Source of the DNA: DATFDN01 sp963830565
Lineage (GTDB): Bacteria; Pseudomonadota; Alphaproteobacteria; Acetobacterales; Acetobacteraceae
Assembly: GCA_963830565.1 (NCBI GenBank)
Contig: CAWHMO010000013.1
Coordinates: forward strand, 124,001 to 188,000
Length of the DNA: 64,000 bases
Direction: 5' to 3'
Shown: positions 41,601 through 49,611 of the stretch, one piece after another
How the letters are laid out: each line of letters starts with the position of its first letter
Numbering within the stretch: position 1 is the stretch's first letter
The notes under the pieces: generated by a model
Told to the model about the DNA's origin: nothing
Seen by the model: only the letters and a program-made list of their open reading frames with translations
The model's database searches: none
Position numbers and translations under genes: made by a program

Positions 41601-42145
41601 AAGCGCCGGGCGCGCTGCAGCGCGGTCGGCTTGTCCATGCGCTGCTGCAACACCTGCCCGAACTGCCCCCTGCCGCGCGCCCGGCGGCCGCGCTCGCATG
41701 GCTGAACCGGCCGGGCCATGGGTTCGCCGCGGGAGAGGCGAAGCGTCTCGCCGCTCAGGTGCTGGCCTTGCTCGATGCCCCCGATCTGGGGCCACTGTTC
41801 GGCCCCTTGAGCCGCGCCGAGGTGCCCCTGTCCGGCGTGGTCGGGAACCAGGCGGTGGGCGGGCTGGTCGATCGGCTGGCGGTGCTCGCGGACGCGGTGC
41901 TCGTCGCCGACTACAAGACCAACCGCCATCCGCCTACCGATCCCGCCGCGACCCCGGTCACGTATTTGCGGCAGATGGCCGCCTATCGCGCCGTGCTGCG
42001 CGAGATCTTCCCCGACCGGCCGATCCGATGCGCGCTGGTCTGGACCGAGACGGCGAGCCCGGTCTGGCTGCCCGACCCCCTGCTGGACGCACACGGGTTG
42101 ACCCCGCCTCCCGGCACGACCACTTGGGACGCAACGAAGCCGTGA
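38668..42145 (+). pseudogene. addA: Double-strand-break repair helicase AddA, one-base frameshift
   Basis: AddA is the UvrD-type helicase with a C-terminal nuclease. Motifs are Walker A (GASAGSGKTKLLTDRLLRL), TIHAFCQSLL, Walker B (LLLDEVQDTAPAQW), GDRKQSIFSFQGA, RVLTVHGAKGLQAPLVILPD, NRLLYVALTRAEDRL and the nuclease motif VLVADYKTNR. The frame from ATG 38668 is broken near 39542 by one extra base; the rest (SGEPRAATNFVNDKLADANPG onward) is in the next frame. The corrected length is about 1158 residues, normal for AddA. addB and trxA around it are intact, and all catalytic motifs survive, so an error in the sequence is likely. Confidence 0.88.
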
Positions 42146-42153
42146 GGTTTTCC

Positions 42154-42480
42154 ATGAGCGCGAATACCAAGCCAGTCACCGACCAAAGCTTCGAGATGGA
42201 CGTGTTGAAGGCATCGGAGCCTGTCCTGGTGGATTTCTGGGCGGAATGGTGCGGCCCCTGCAAGATGATCGCCCCCGCGCTCGACGAGTTGGCGGGCGAG
42301 TTCGCCGGGCGGCTGACCGTTGCCAAGGTCAACATCGATGAGAACCCGGCCACGCCGAACACCTACGCGGTGCGGGGTATTCCGACGCTGATCCTGTTCA
42401 AGGACGGCAAGCCCGCCGCGACCCAGGTCGGCGCCCTGCCGAAGAGCCGGCTGAAGGATTGGATTTCGGGGAATATCTGA
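42154..42480 (+). CDS. trxA: Thioredoxin
   Basis: This is a 108-residue thioredoxin with the WCGPCK active site (in WAEWCGPCKMIAPALDELA) and the cis-proline segment YAVRGIPTLILFKDG. It reduces protein disulfides in the cytoplasm. It starts 8 bases after addA, as in the conserved addB-addA-trx order of related genomes, and ends 16 bases before the GC-poor antitoxin-like gene. Confidence 0.98.
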   Translation: MSANTKPVTDQSFEMDVLKASEPVLVDFWAEWCGPCKMIAPALDELAGEFAGRLTVAKVNIDENPATPNTYAVRGIPTLILFKDGKPAATQVGALPKSRLKDWISGNI

Positions 42481-42496
42481 GCGGAGGAGCGGCCCG

Positions 42497-43138
42497 ATGG
42501 TCTCGGTGTGGTGGCTGGCGATCGACCGCAACGCGGGCCACGCAAGCTTCGAGGAGCTGAAGCGCCGCAAAGTGATTGCCCAGGGCTGGCCCGATCTTGG
42601 CGATATGACTCAATTCGTTGCAGAGTGCCAACGGGCAGAACCTGAGATCGTGAAACGCAAACTCGTTGATCGGTTGCGTGAGGCATACCCAGGTGATGAA
42701 GTTTCTGCTAGGTTGCCGAGCGCCTTGTACAACTTCTTTTTCGGCATTCAGCCGGGCGATTTGGTTGTCGGCATTGAAGGTTTCGCGGTGCGTGGGATTT
42801 GTGAAATCTCGGATGAATGCTTGTATTCCTTTGAAGCGACGACGCGTGACGGCCGAGAGCAGAATTATGCACACGGGCGCGGGCCGGTAGTTTGGTTCTC
42901 CTGGGAGGAGTTTTCTCCCGATTGGACCCCAAGCGAGGCAGGGCAGACGAAGGCAGTGGCAGGCCTTCGTGGCGACGCACGCGACGAGATTATTAAGCGC
43001 TTCGCATCGGAAGGGTGGCAGGAAACGATGCATCTCCTGAGCAGCCCTAAAAATGCCGAGCGGCTGCGCCGGTCCATCGGGCAAATGGAGCAAGGTGAGG
43101 ATATGCCCGCGCCCCTGGAGAGCGTGGCAATAGGTTGA
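42497..43138 (+). CDS. Chimeric antitoxin candidate: PUA/EVE-like domain plus YefM-type C-terminal tail
   Basis: The 213-residue protein has two parts. Residues 1 to about 165 start VWWLAIDRNAGHASFEELKR and contain KVIAQGWPDLGD, FFFGIQPGDLVVGIEG and a closing VVWFSWEEF. This pattern suggests an EVE/PUA-like nucleic-acid-reader fold. Residues about 175-213 (WQETMHLLSSPKNAERLRRS, then IGQMEQGED) closely resemble the toxin-binding tail of YefM antitoxins (ETAYLLRSPANARRLMDSI in E. coli). The usual YefM DNA-binding N-terminal domain is absent. The stop overlaps the YoeB start (TTGA). GC is only about 50-55%, against 70% around it, pointing to acquisition. The tail match is strong; the N-terminal fold is an inference. 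Confidence 0.7.
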   Translation: MVSVWWLAIDRNAGHASFEELKRRKVIAQGWPDLGDMTQFVAECQRAEPEIVKRKLVDRLREAYPGDEVSARLPSALYNFFFGIQPGDLVVGIEGFAVRGICEISDECLYSFEATTRDGREQNYAHGRGPVVWFSWEEFSPDWTPSEAGQTKAVAGLRGDARDEIIKRFASEGWQETMHLLSSPKNAERLRRSIGQMEQGEDMPAPLESVAIG

Positions 43139-43405
43139 AAGTCGCGTTCAGCGATGATGGGTGGGAAGATTACCTGCACTGGTCGCGAACTGATCCGGAT
43201 GTGCATGGACGGGTAAACGAGCTGATCGAGGACGTGCGTCGTCATCCATTTACTGGCCGGGGGAAGCCGGAGCCCCTGAGAGGGGAGTTGTCGGGCTGGT
43301 GGTCACGCCGAAATCAACCGCGAGCACCGCTTGGTCTATCGGGTGCGCGGCCGGCTAGGTGAGGACCAACGAGTCGAAATCATCCAGTGCCGGTTGCATT
43401 ACTGA
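43135..43405 (+). pseudogene. yoeB: YoeB-family mRNA interferase toxin, one-base frameshift
   Basis: YoeB cuts mRNA at the ribosomal A site. The frame starts at TTG 43135, overlapping the upstream antitoxin-like gene. VAFSDDGWEDYLHWSRTDP, GKPEPLRGELSGWWSRR and, after correction, INREHRLVY and CRLHY match YoeB; the catalytic Glu, Arg, His and terminal Tyr are all present. An AAA run at 43311-43313 has one base too many. As written the frame drops into another reading and ends at about 43362 without the catalytic Arg, His and Tyr. Corrected length is 89 residues. Either the toxin is dead or the base is an error. Confidence 0.85.
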
Positions 43406-43478
43406 TTTCGCTCTCCTGGCCCATGTTAGGGAGGAAGGCGCAAGGCAACCCGCCCATCGCCGGCGCATTCAAACTCGC

Positions 43479-44027
43479 ATGAGCCCGCGTCCCGCATCGC
43501 TATCGTCCTTGCCTGCCCTGGACCCTGCTAGCGGTGAGGTGACGGTGGTCATCGAGACCTCCAGGGGCAGTCGCAACAAGCTGGGCTACGATCCGAAGAT
43601 TAGCGCGTTCCGGCTGAAATTCGTGCTGCCGGAAGGCATGGCGTTCCCGTATGATTTCGGCTTCGTCCCGTCCACCCGCGCCGAGGACGGCGACCCGTTG
43701 GACGTGCTGGTGCTGCTCGACGATCCGGCGCCGGCTGGCTGCGTGCTGGGAACGCGGCTGATCGGGAGCATCGAGGCGCGCCAGCGCGAGACCGGCGATC
43801 GGCAATGGACCCGCAATGACCGCCTGCTCGGCGTCGCCACGCACGCGCGCACCCATCACCATATCAAGGCGCTCTCGGATCTGCGCCCCGGGCAATGCGA
43901 CGAGATCGCTGCCTTCTTCAAGCAATATAGCCAGCTCAACGGGCGCGAATTTGAGGTCCTCGGCCAGTCGGGACCGGAGGCCGCGCGGGCGGCGCTGGAA
44001 CACGCCATCGCGACGGCCGCGAAATAG
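43479..44027 (+). CDS. ppa: Inorganic pyrophosphatase (family I)
   Basis: The enzyme hydrolyses pyrophosphate to phosphate. The 182-residue protein has ETSRGSRNKLGYDPK, PYDFGFVPST, and the metal-binding EDGDPLDVLVL signature (Asp-Gly-Asp-Pro-x-Asp). A somewhat divergent C-terminus follows with FFKQYSQLNGREFEVLG. Start ATG 43479 was chosen over upstream codons that fall in the end of the toxin region. It returns to the GC content of the chromosome. Confidence 0.92.
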   Translation: MSPRPASLSSLPALDPASGEVTVVIETSRGSRNKLGYDPKISAFRLKFVLPEGMAFPYDFGFVPSTRAEDGDPLDVLVLLDDPAPAGCVLGTRLIGSIEARQRETGDRQWTRNDRLLGVATHARTHHHIKALSDLRPGQCDEIAAFFKQYSQLNGREFEVLGQSGPEAARAALEHAIATAAK

Positions 44028-44122
44028 CCTGCAAGTCGCCACGCATCGGCGTAGGATGCGGCCTGCTTGACTGGGACGGAAGAACCCTGAGCCACTTCAT
44101 CACCAACTTCGCCGATCAGGCG

Positions 44123-44722
44123 GTGATCCTGCCGCTGGTCTTTGCGATCGGCTGCACCCTCGCAGCGCTCGGGTGGGTGCGGGGTGCGCTCGCCTGGGCA
44201 CTGGCGGTCGGCGCCACGCTGGCGCTGATGCTGTCGCTCAAGCTGGTCGCCTTCGCCTGCGGCCCGCCGGAGCTGCGCAGCCCGAGCGGGCATACGGCGG
44301 CGGCGGCGGTGGTGCTGGGCGGGCTCGCCGTCGTGCTTGGCCGCAGCGGCCGTCACGGCCGAGCCGTGCTGCTCGCGGCGGGCGTGGGTGGCGTGCTGAT
44401 CGGCATCTCGCGGCTGGTGCTGGGCGTGCATACCGCGCCCGAGGTGGCGCTCGGCGGCACCGTCGGCGTGGCCGGGGCGCTGGCGCTAGGCCGTCTGGCC
44501 GGCGCGCCGCCGCGCGGCCTTCAGCTGGGCTGGCTCGCGGCCGTGAGCGTGGCGGTGATCGTGCTGTTCCACGGCTGGCATCTCGACGCCGAGCCACGCA
44601 TTCATCGGGTTGCCCTGAGCGCCGCGCGCGAATTGCGCGTCTGCCGAGGGGCGGTCGACGTGCCCGCCAGCCCTCGCCCCGATCCCGGGGCCGAAGGAGC
44701 GCGGTCGCCTTCGGCCGGCTGA
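44123..44722 (+). CDS. PAP2-family membrane phosphatase, incomplete catalytic motifs
   Basis: The 199-residue protein has several hydrophobic segments and the core of the PAP2/phosphatidic acid phosphatase signature: SPSGHTAAAA and SRLVLGVHTAPEV. The first motif (K-x6-R-P) is not evident, since KLVAFACGPPELR lacks the Arg-Pro pair. The Asp expected after the catalytic His is Glu. In frame upstream the sequence LSHFITNFADQA continues the protein but has no ATG, GTG or TTG, so the N-terminus may start at a CTG near 44087 or be truncated. It could dephosphorylate lipids or be inactive. Confidence 0.75.
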   Translation: MILPLVFAIGCTLAALGWVRGALAWALAVGATLALMLSLKLVAFACGPPELRSPSGHTAAAAVVLGGLAVVLGRSGRHGRAVLLAAGVGGVLIGISRLVLGVHTAPEVALGGTVGVAGALALGRLAGAPPRGLQLGWLAAVSVAVIVLFHGWHLDAEPRIHRVALSAARELRVCRGAVDVPASPRPDPGAEGARSPSAG

Positions 44723-44772
44723 GACAGCCGGTCCCCTGGTCCGCGCCGTTCCCAGCTTGTATCAGGGGCGAC

Positions 44773-45547
44773 ATGCAAGCGAAGCCCCGCGTCGCGCTGT
44801 TCGTCACCTGTCTCGTGGACCTGTGGCGTCCCAGCGTCGGGTTCGCGGCGATCCGCCTGCTGGAGGATGCCGGGTGCCTGGTGGAGGTGCCGCGGGCGCA
44901 GACCTGCTGCGGACAGCCCGCCTATAACGCGGGAGATCGCGCGACCGCGCGGGAGTTGGCGCGCGGCATCGTCGATGCGATTCATCGGATACGATTATGT
45001 CGTGGCGCCTTCGGGCTCCTGCGCGGGCATGCTGCGGCTGCATCTGCCGTCGCTGTTCGAGGACGACCCGAATCTGCGCGCCCGGGCGGATGCGCTGGGC
45101 GCCAAGGTGTATGAGCTGACCAGCTTCCTGGTGGACGTGCTGCGGGTCGACTCCCTTCCCGCTCAACCTGGCGCCGGGACGGTGACGTATCACGACGGCT
45201 GCTCGGGGCTGCGCGAGCTTGGCGTCAAGGACCAGCCGCGCCGGCTGCTGCGCTCGATCGGAGCGTCCGTGGTCGAGATGACCGAGCCCGAGATCTGCTG
45301 CGGCTTCGGCGGCACGTTCTGCGTGAAATACCCGGAAATCTCGGTGCGCATGGTCTCCGACAAGGCGCGCGACATCGCCGCGACCGGGGCGCCCACGGTG
45401 CTGGCGGGCGATCTCGGCTGCCTGCTGAACATTGCCGGACGCCTCTCGCGCGAGGGGCGCCCGGTGGCCGCTCGGCACGTCGCCGAGGTGCTGGCCGGGA
45501 CGACGGCGGACACGCCGCCCATCGGCGCCTCGACGCGCCGGCGGTAG
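44773..45547 (+). pseudogene. LutA/YkgE-type Fe-S-binding protein, one-base frameshift
   Basis: The protein has two cysteine-rich CCG motifs: QTCCGQPAYNAGDRA near residue 45 and PEICCGFGGTFCVKYPEIS near 175, plus YVVAPSGSCAGML and TYHDGCSGLRELG. It matches LutA of the lactate-utilisation LutABC complex (YkgE), which acts with LutB and LutC; neither is next to it. The frame from ATG 44773 breaks near 44980 by one extra base. Corrected length is 257 residues. It could be a standalone heterodisulfide-reductase-like subunit whose partners lie elsewhere. Confidence 0.82.
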
Positions 45548-45551
45548 GGCG

Positions 45552-46736
45552 ATGCCGCTCGGCCGGCGGCTGGCGCTGGTGCTGGGCTCGACGCAGCTTC
45601 TGGCCTGGGCGACCACTTACTATACCCCCGCCGTCGTGACCGCCGCCGCGGCCGCATCGATGCAGGCGAGCCCGACGGCGCTGCTGGGCGGCTTCTCGTG
45701 GGCGCTGCTCATCACCGGCTTCGCCTCGCCGCGCGTCGGGCGGCGCATCGATCGGGTCGGCGGGCGCGGCGTGCTCGCGCTCGGCAGCGCGGTCATGGCG
45801 GCGGGGATGGCGGTGCTGGCGGAGTGGCCCACGCTCGTCGGCTGGTATGTCGGATGGACGGTCTGCGGGGTCGGGATGGCCGCGGGACTGTATGACGCGA
45901 GCTTCGCGACTATCGGGCGGCTGCTCGGCGCGGCGGCGCGGCCGGCGATCGTCGGGGTCACACTGTTCGGCGGGTTCGCCTCCTCGCTCGGCTGGCCGAT
46001 GGGCGTCGGTCTGGTGCGCCTGCTGGGCTGGCGGGCGACGGTCCTGGTCTATGCGCTGATCCTGGTCGGCGTGAATCTGCCGCTGATCCTCGCTTTCGTG
46101 CCGCGCGCGCCGGCGCAAGCGAGCGGTGTGGAGGCGCCGGTCCGCGGCGGAGGGCTGCCGCCGGCCCGTGGCAGCGCCGCGTTCCTGCTGCTCGCGGTGT
46201 TCTTCTCGCTTCGCTCGGCGATCAGTTCCGTGGTGTCGGTGCATGCGCTGGTGCTGTTCCGGGGTCTGGGGCTAGCGGCCGGCGCGGCGGTGGCCGTGGC
46301 CGCGCTGATCGGGCCAATGCAGGTCGCCGGGCGGGTGCTGGAGGTGGCGTTCGGCCGCCGCCTCGATCCGCTTGTCACCTCATGGCTGGGCGCGGCGCTC
46401 CTGCCCGCCGGCGTCGCCGCCATGCTGACCGGCGCGCCGGTCGTCGGGTTCGCGGTCGCGTACGGCATGAGCAACGGCATCCTGACGATCAGCCGCGGCA
46501 CGCTGCCCCTGCATCTGTTCGGCGCGCGCGGCTACGCGACCCGGATCGGGCGGCTGGCGTTGCCGGTGATGCTGGCTCAGGCGGTCGCGCCGACCGCGGT
46601 GACACCGCTGGTCCTGGCCTGGCCGGCGCGCTGGCTGTTCGCCTTGATGGGCGGAGCGGCGGCGGCGGCGCTGCTCTGCCTGTTGCCGCTGAACCGCCTG
46701 ACAGCCGAGGCACGGGTCACGATTGACCCGAGATAG
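45552..46736 (+). CDS. Major facilitator superfamily transporter
   Basis: This is a 394-residue transporter with about twelve membrane segments (for example LGSTQLLAWATTYYTPAVV and LLLAVFFSLRSAISSVVSV) and an MFS loop with GRRIDRVGGRGVLALG. ATG 45552 follows the LutA-like stop by 4 bases, so it may be co-transcribed with it. A lactate or other carboxylate uptake role would fit the neighbour, but nothing in the sequence proves it. Confidence 0.82.
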   Translation: MPLGRRLALVLGSTQLLAWATTYYTPAVVTAAAAASMQASPTALLGGFSWALLITGFASPRVGRRIDRVGGRGVLALGSAVMAAGMAVLAEWPTLVGWYVGWTVCGVGMAAGLYDASFATIGRLLGAAARPAIVGVTLFGGFASSLGWPMGVGLVRLLGWRATVLVYALILVGVNLPLILAFVPRAPAQASGVEAPVRGGGLPPARGSAAFLLLAVFFSLRSAISSVVSVHALVLFRGLGLAAGAAVAVAALIGPMQVAGRVLEVAFGRRLDPLVTSWLGAALLPAGVAAMLTGAPVVGFAVAYGMSNGILTISRGTLPLHLFGARGYATRIGRLALPVMLAQAVAPTAVTPLVLAWPARWLFALMGGAAAAALLCLLPLNRLTAEARVTIDPR

Positions 46737-46747
46737 GCAGCGATCCG

Positions 46748-47281
46748 CTACTGGCTGGCTACCTGGTTGGCGCGCATCTGGCGGGCGTGATCCAGGATCT
46801 TGTTCTCGATGTCGCTGGTGGTCACGGCGCTGACCGGCGCATCCTCCCACCGCCCGTCGCGCATCACCTGACGAAAGATCGTCACGTGCAGACCGTCGGA
46901 GCGCAGCTCGCGGCCCAGGATATATGCGGTGGCCTTGAACCGCTCATCTGACGCGCCGGGCGGGGAGTACCAGTCGGTGATGATCGTCCCGCCAAACGGG
47001 TCGGCGGAGGCGAGCGGCATGAACGACAGCGTGTCGAGCGCTCCGCGCCAGAGATAGGCGTTCACCCCGAGAGCGCCGCCCGCCTGATCGCCGCGCTGGC
47101 GGTTGACGCCCTTGCCGACGCCGAAGGTCAGCCCCTGGTCGCCAAACACCGAGCCGGCCTGCGGTGCCGTTTCTGGCCCGAAATAACCGGCCAATTGCTC
47201 CGGCGGCTTGGTATTCGCACCGCACGCGGCGAGCACGCACGCCAGGGCGGGCACGGCGAAGGGGGCGATTGGACGAATCAT
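46748..47281 (-). CDS. DUF3576-family lipoprotein
   Basis: The 177-residue precursor has a signal peptide with lipobox LAACGAN. A conserved domain follows (GVGKGVNRQRGDQAGGALGV, NAYLWRGALDTLSFMPLASA, DPFGGTIITDWYSPPG), the pattern of the alphaproteobacterial DUF3576 family, an outer-membrane-associated lipoprotein of unknown role. The start at ATG 47281 fits the lipobox; the frame is open further upstream across the porin terminator. Confidence 0.88.
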   Translation of the reverse strand: MIRPIAPFAVPALACVLAACGANTKPPEQLAGYFGPETAPQAGSVFGDQGLTFGVGKGVNRQRGDQAGGALGVNAYLWRGALDTLSFMPLASADPFGGTIITDWYSPPGASDERFKATAYILGRELRSDGLHVTIFRQVMRDGRWEDAPVSAVTTSDIENKILDHARQMRANQVASQ

Positions 47282-48834
47282 GGGACGCTTTCGATCCTCG
47301 CGGGACGGCGACGGTCTAGCCGCACGGCGCGCAAAAGAAAAGCGGCGGGGACCAGCCCCGCCGCTGTCCGACACGCAGCCGGAACCGGTGTTACCAGCGG
47401 ACCATGGGGCCGAACGCGATCGAACTCGAACTTCACGTTGTTGGCGTCGGGCCCGAGGGCGCTGGTGTTGAAGTTGTACCCGCCCTGATAGCGTTGGCCG
47501 TAAGTGGCCGACAGCCACAAGAGCAGGCCGGGCGCGACCACGTAGGTGCCACCCACGTTGATGCCGCCCTCGCGCCGATCGGACGGCAGCGGCCCGCCCG
47601 CGGCGTTCAGGGCGCCCGCGCTCTTGACGTTCAGGTAGGAGGCGCCAACCGTCAGTGGGCCCAGCGTGTATTGCACGCCCCCGAGATAGGCGAACATGTT
47701 GTGGGCGCCGGTGACCTTCAGGGCGATCTGGTCGTTCATACGCCCGCCGATCACCGAGCCGCCGATCCGCAGGCCGCCGAAGTTCACAGCGATGCCGCCG
47801 TTATACGCACCCAGCCCGTCATAGCGGGAGACCGGCGCGGTCGCCCCGGCGCCAGGGGTCACGACACCCGAACCCATGTAGCCGCCAAAGACGTAGAGGC
47901 CCGCCGGGCCGAGCACCCCCTGATACCGGCCAGCAACTTCATAGGTGTTGCGGCGGCGGGCAATCTCGCCCGGCAGCAGACCCGTCGAGAGCTGCGGGCT
48001 GAAGGCAGTAGCGCCACCGATAGTATCGCCGAGCGGATTGTCATCTGGCTCGAAGCTCGCGGCGAAGTCGAACCCAGCGATCTGCGGCGACAGATAGACG
48101 ACTTTCGAGGTGGTATATTCGTTGCCGATGCCGGAGGGGAACGGCCAGACCGGCGTGTTGCTGTTGCCGATGCTGTTGAGGTCGTCGTTCCACCCGCCGT
48201 CGTTATAGGTCTGGAAGGTGGTCACGCCGGCATCCAGGAGGCTGAGCGGGCCGTCGTCCTGGCCGAAATGAACGGCACCCCACTCGCCGCCGATATAGAC
48301 GAAGGCGCGGCGGACATAGAGTTGCTTGCCCGGGACATAGTTCGTGACCGTGGCAGCGTTACCTGAACCGATCGTTGCGCCTGACGAACCGCCGCTAGTT
48401 GTGGAGGCGTTGGAGAACGAGTCCGTCACCCGGATCTCGGCGGCGGCGCCGTAGCGCAGGCCGCTGGCCGTCATGCCGTCTATGCCCTGGTACAAACGAA
48501 GATAGCCGAGCGTGCCGTAGGGCTGCGCCTTGCGGCCGCCGACCCGATCCGACAACTCGTTCTCGGCGTACCCATAAAACACGACGCGCCCATTGAAGCG
48601 GACGACGATGCTGCCGGGCGAGGGCGCCGGTAGCGGACCCTTGGTGTAGTAGCCCTGCGCGGCCAAGTTGTCGTTGCCCCCCGCGATGCCGCTCGGAGCG
48701 GTGGGCTGCGGCCCCTCAGTCCAGGTCGGCGGCAGCGGCCCCGGAGCCGGCGGGGGCGCGGGCATCTGGGCCACGGCCTGGCCAGAAGCGATCCCGCCGA
48801 TGACGGCCGCGCTCGCCAGCAAGAGCTTACGCAT
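47278..48834 (-). CDS. Outer-membrane porin (beta-barrel), 3' end frameshifted
   Basis: The precursor has a signal peptide (KLLLASAAVIGGIASGQAVA) and alternating hydrophobic strands such as GSIVVRFNGRVVFYGYAEN, RRAFVYIGGEWGAVHFGQDD and LYVFGGYMGSGVV. An AGGAGG site precedes ATG 48834. It is a general or substrate-specific porin of the type found in Acetobacteraceae. Near 47415 one base appears extra: the intended end is FEFDR-FGPMVRW with a TAA at 47391, matching the terminal aromatic residue required for barrel insertion. As written the frame runs past the terminator to 47278. So the real product is about 480 residues. Confidence 0.88.
   Translation of the reverse strand: MRKLLLASAAVIGGIASGQAVAQMPAPPPAPGPLPPTWTEGPQPTAPSGIAGGNDNLAAQGYYTKGPLPAPSPGSIVVRFNGRVVFYGYAENELSDRVGGRKAQPYGTLGYLRLYQGIDGMTASGLRYGAAAEIRVTDSFSNASTTSGGSSGATIGSGNAATVTNYVPGKQLYVRRAFVYIGGEWGAVHFGQDDGPLSLLDAGVTTFQTYNDGGWNDDLNSIGNSNTPVWPFPSGIGNEYTTSKVVYLSPQIAGFDFAASFEPDDNPLGDTIGGATAFSPQLSTGLLPGEIARRRNTYEVAGRYQGVLGPAGLYVFGGYMGSGVVTPGAGATAPVSRYDGLGAYNGGIAVNFGGLRIGGSVIGGRMNDQIALKVTGAHNMFAYLGGVQYTLGPLTVGASYLNVKSAGALNAAGGPLPSDRREGGINVGGTYVVAPGLLLWLSATYGQRYQGGYNFNTSALGPDANNVKFEFDRVRPHGPLVTPVPAACRTAAGLVPAAFLLRAVRLDRRRPARIESVP
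47341..47365 (-). terminator. Rho-independent terminator of the porin gene
   Basis: On the minus strand a perfect 10-base-pair stem (AGCGGCGGGG with CCCCGCCGCT) and a 5-base loop are followed by TTTCTTTT. It lies just after the natural porin stop (47391) and before the DUF3576 start. Confidence 0.85.
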
Positions 48835-48987
48835 TCATAATCCTCCTGATTTTGCTACGCCGCGGCGCGACGAGGCGACCGCGCGACCTTCGGACGGCAT
48901 ATTGCGGGCTCACCGGCAACCCCGCAACGGTCCCCATTCGTATTGCATGGCAATCGCGAAACACTGTGGCCAGAACGCCACAAAAAG

Positions 48988-49584
48988 TCAGCCGGCAAGC
49001 GCGCCGATCGCGCCGGCGCCCCCGCACGACGTGCGCGGAAGCCGGCGCACGGTGCGGCCATCAACTCCCCCCAGGGCGGCGACGGGCGTGGCGGTCCGGC
49101 GGGCCAGCCGCGTCCACCGGACCACGCCCAGGGCCGCCCCTCCTGGATGACTGTCGGTCGGGAAGGCAGGCGAGAGGAACACGAGGTTCACCCCTGAAGC
49201 TGTCGCCCGCCGCAGCGAGGCGACGTCATGAGCCGAGCTGGTTAGCAGCGTGCCCCGCCGACCCGCCCGCCGGGTGACCCCTGGCCACCTTCCGTCCCTC
49301 ATGTGCAGACCGGCGCCCAGGGCGGCGGCAAGGCGAGGGTCGCCGGCGACCACCAATGCCAGCCGGCGGGCGCGGCAAAGGCGCGCGAGGGCGCGGCCCA
49401 GTGCCGGTCGCCCGGGATCGGCGTCGTGACGCAGCACCACCCCCGCGCCGCCCCTCGGAAGCCGTGCCACCGCCGCGCGCGGGTCGGACAGACGGCGCGC
49501 GTCGGTGAACAGCCACAGAGTCGGCGTCCGGCTCCGGCGCGCGGCCTTGACGGCGCGCGCCCAGTCGAGAAGCCTCCGGTCCAT
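48988..49584 (-). CDS. Thiamine-phosphate synthase-like protein (ThiE/TenI family)
   Basis: The 198-residue TIM-barrel protein matches the ThiE fold: LWLFTDARR near the start, VVAGDPRLAAALGAGLHMR, TLLTSSAHDVASLRRATASG and VNLVFLSPAFPT, ending VAALGGVDGRTVRRL. ThiE joins the pyrimidine and thiazole moieties of thiamine. The Thr-Lys pair usual after the GP/SP-x-F-x-T motif is replaced (DSHPGG), so it is divergent and may be a TenI-type isomerase. It is separated from thiSG by several genes. ATG 49584 is preferred to GTG 49587. Confidence 0.75.
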   Translation of the reverse strand: MDRRLLDWARAVKAARRSRTPTLWLFTDARRLSDPRAAVARLPRGGAGVVLRHDADPGRPALGRALARLCRARRLALVVAGDPRLAAALGAGLHMRDGRWPGVTRRAGRRGTLLTSSAHDVASLRRATASGVNLVFLSPAFPTDSHPGGAALGVVRWTRLARRTATPVAALGGVDGRTVRRLPRTSCGGAGAIGALAG

Positions 49585-49611
49585 CACGGTCCCGCCGAGA
49601 AAGCCCGAGCG

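Noticed and set aside
42800..43020. A separate, overlapping yefM gene upstream of yoeB
   Set aside because: The YefM-like tail is in frame with the upstream domain and no other frame provides the missing YefM N-terminal half.
48961..48985. GTGGC/GCCAC hairpin next to an A-run upstream of the porin
   Set aside because: The A/T-run is on the wrong side of the stem on either strand for a rho-independent terminator.
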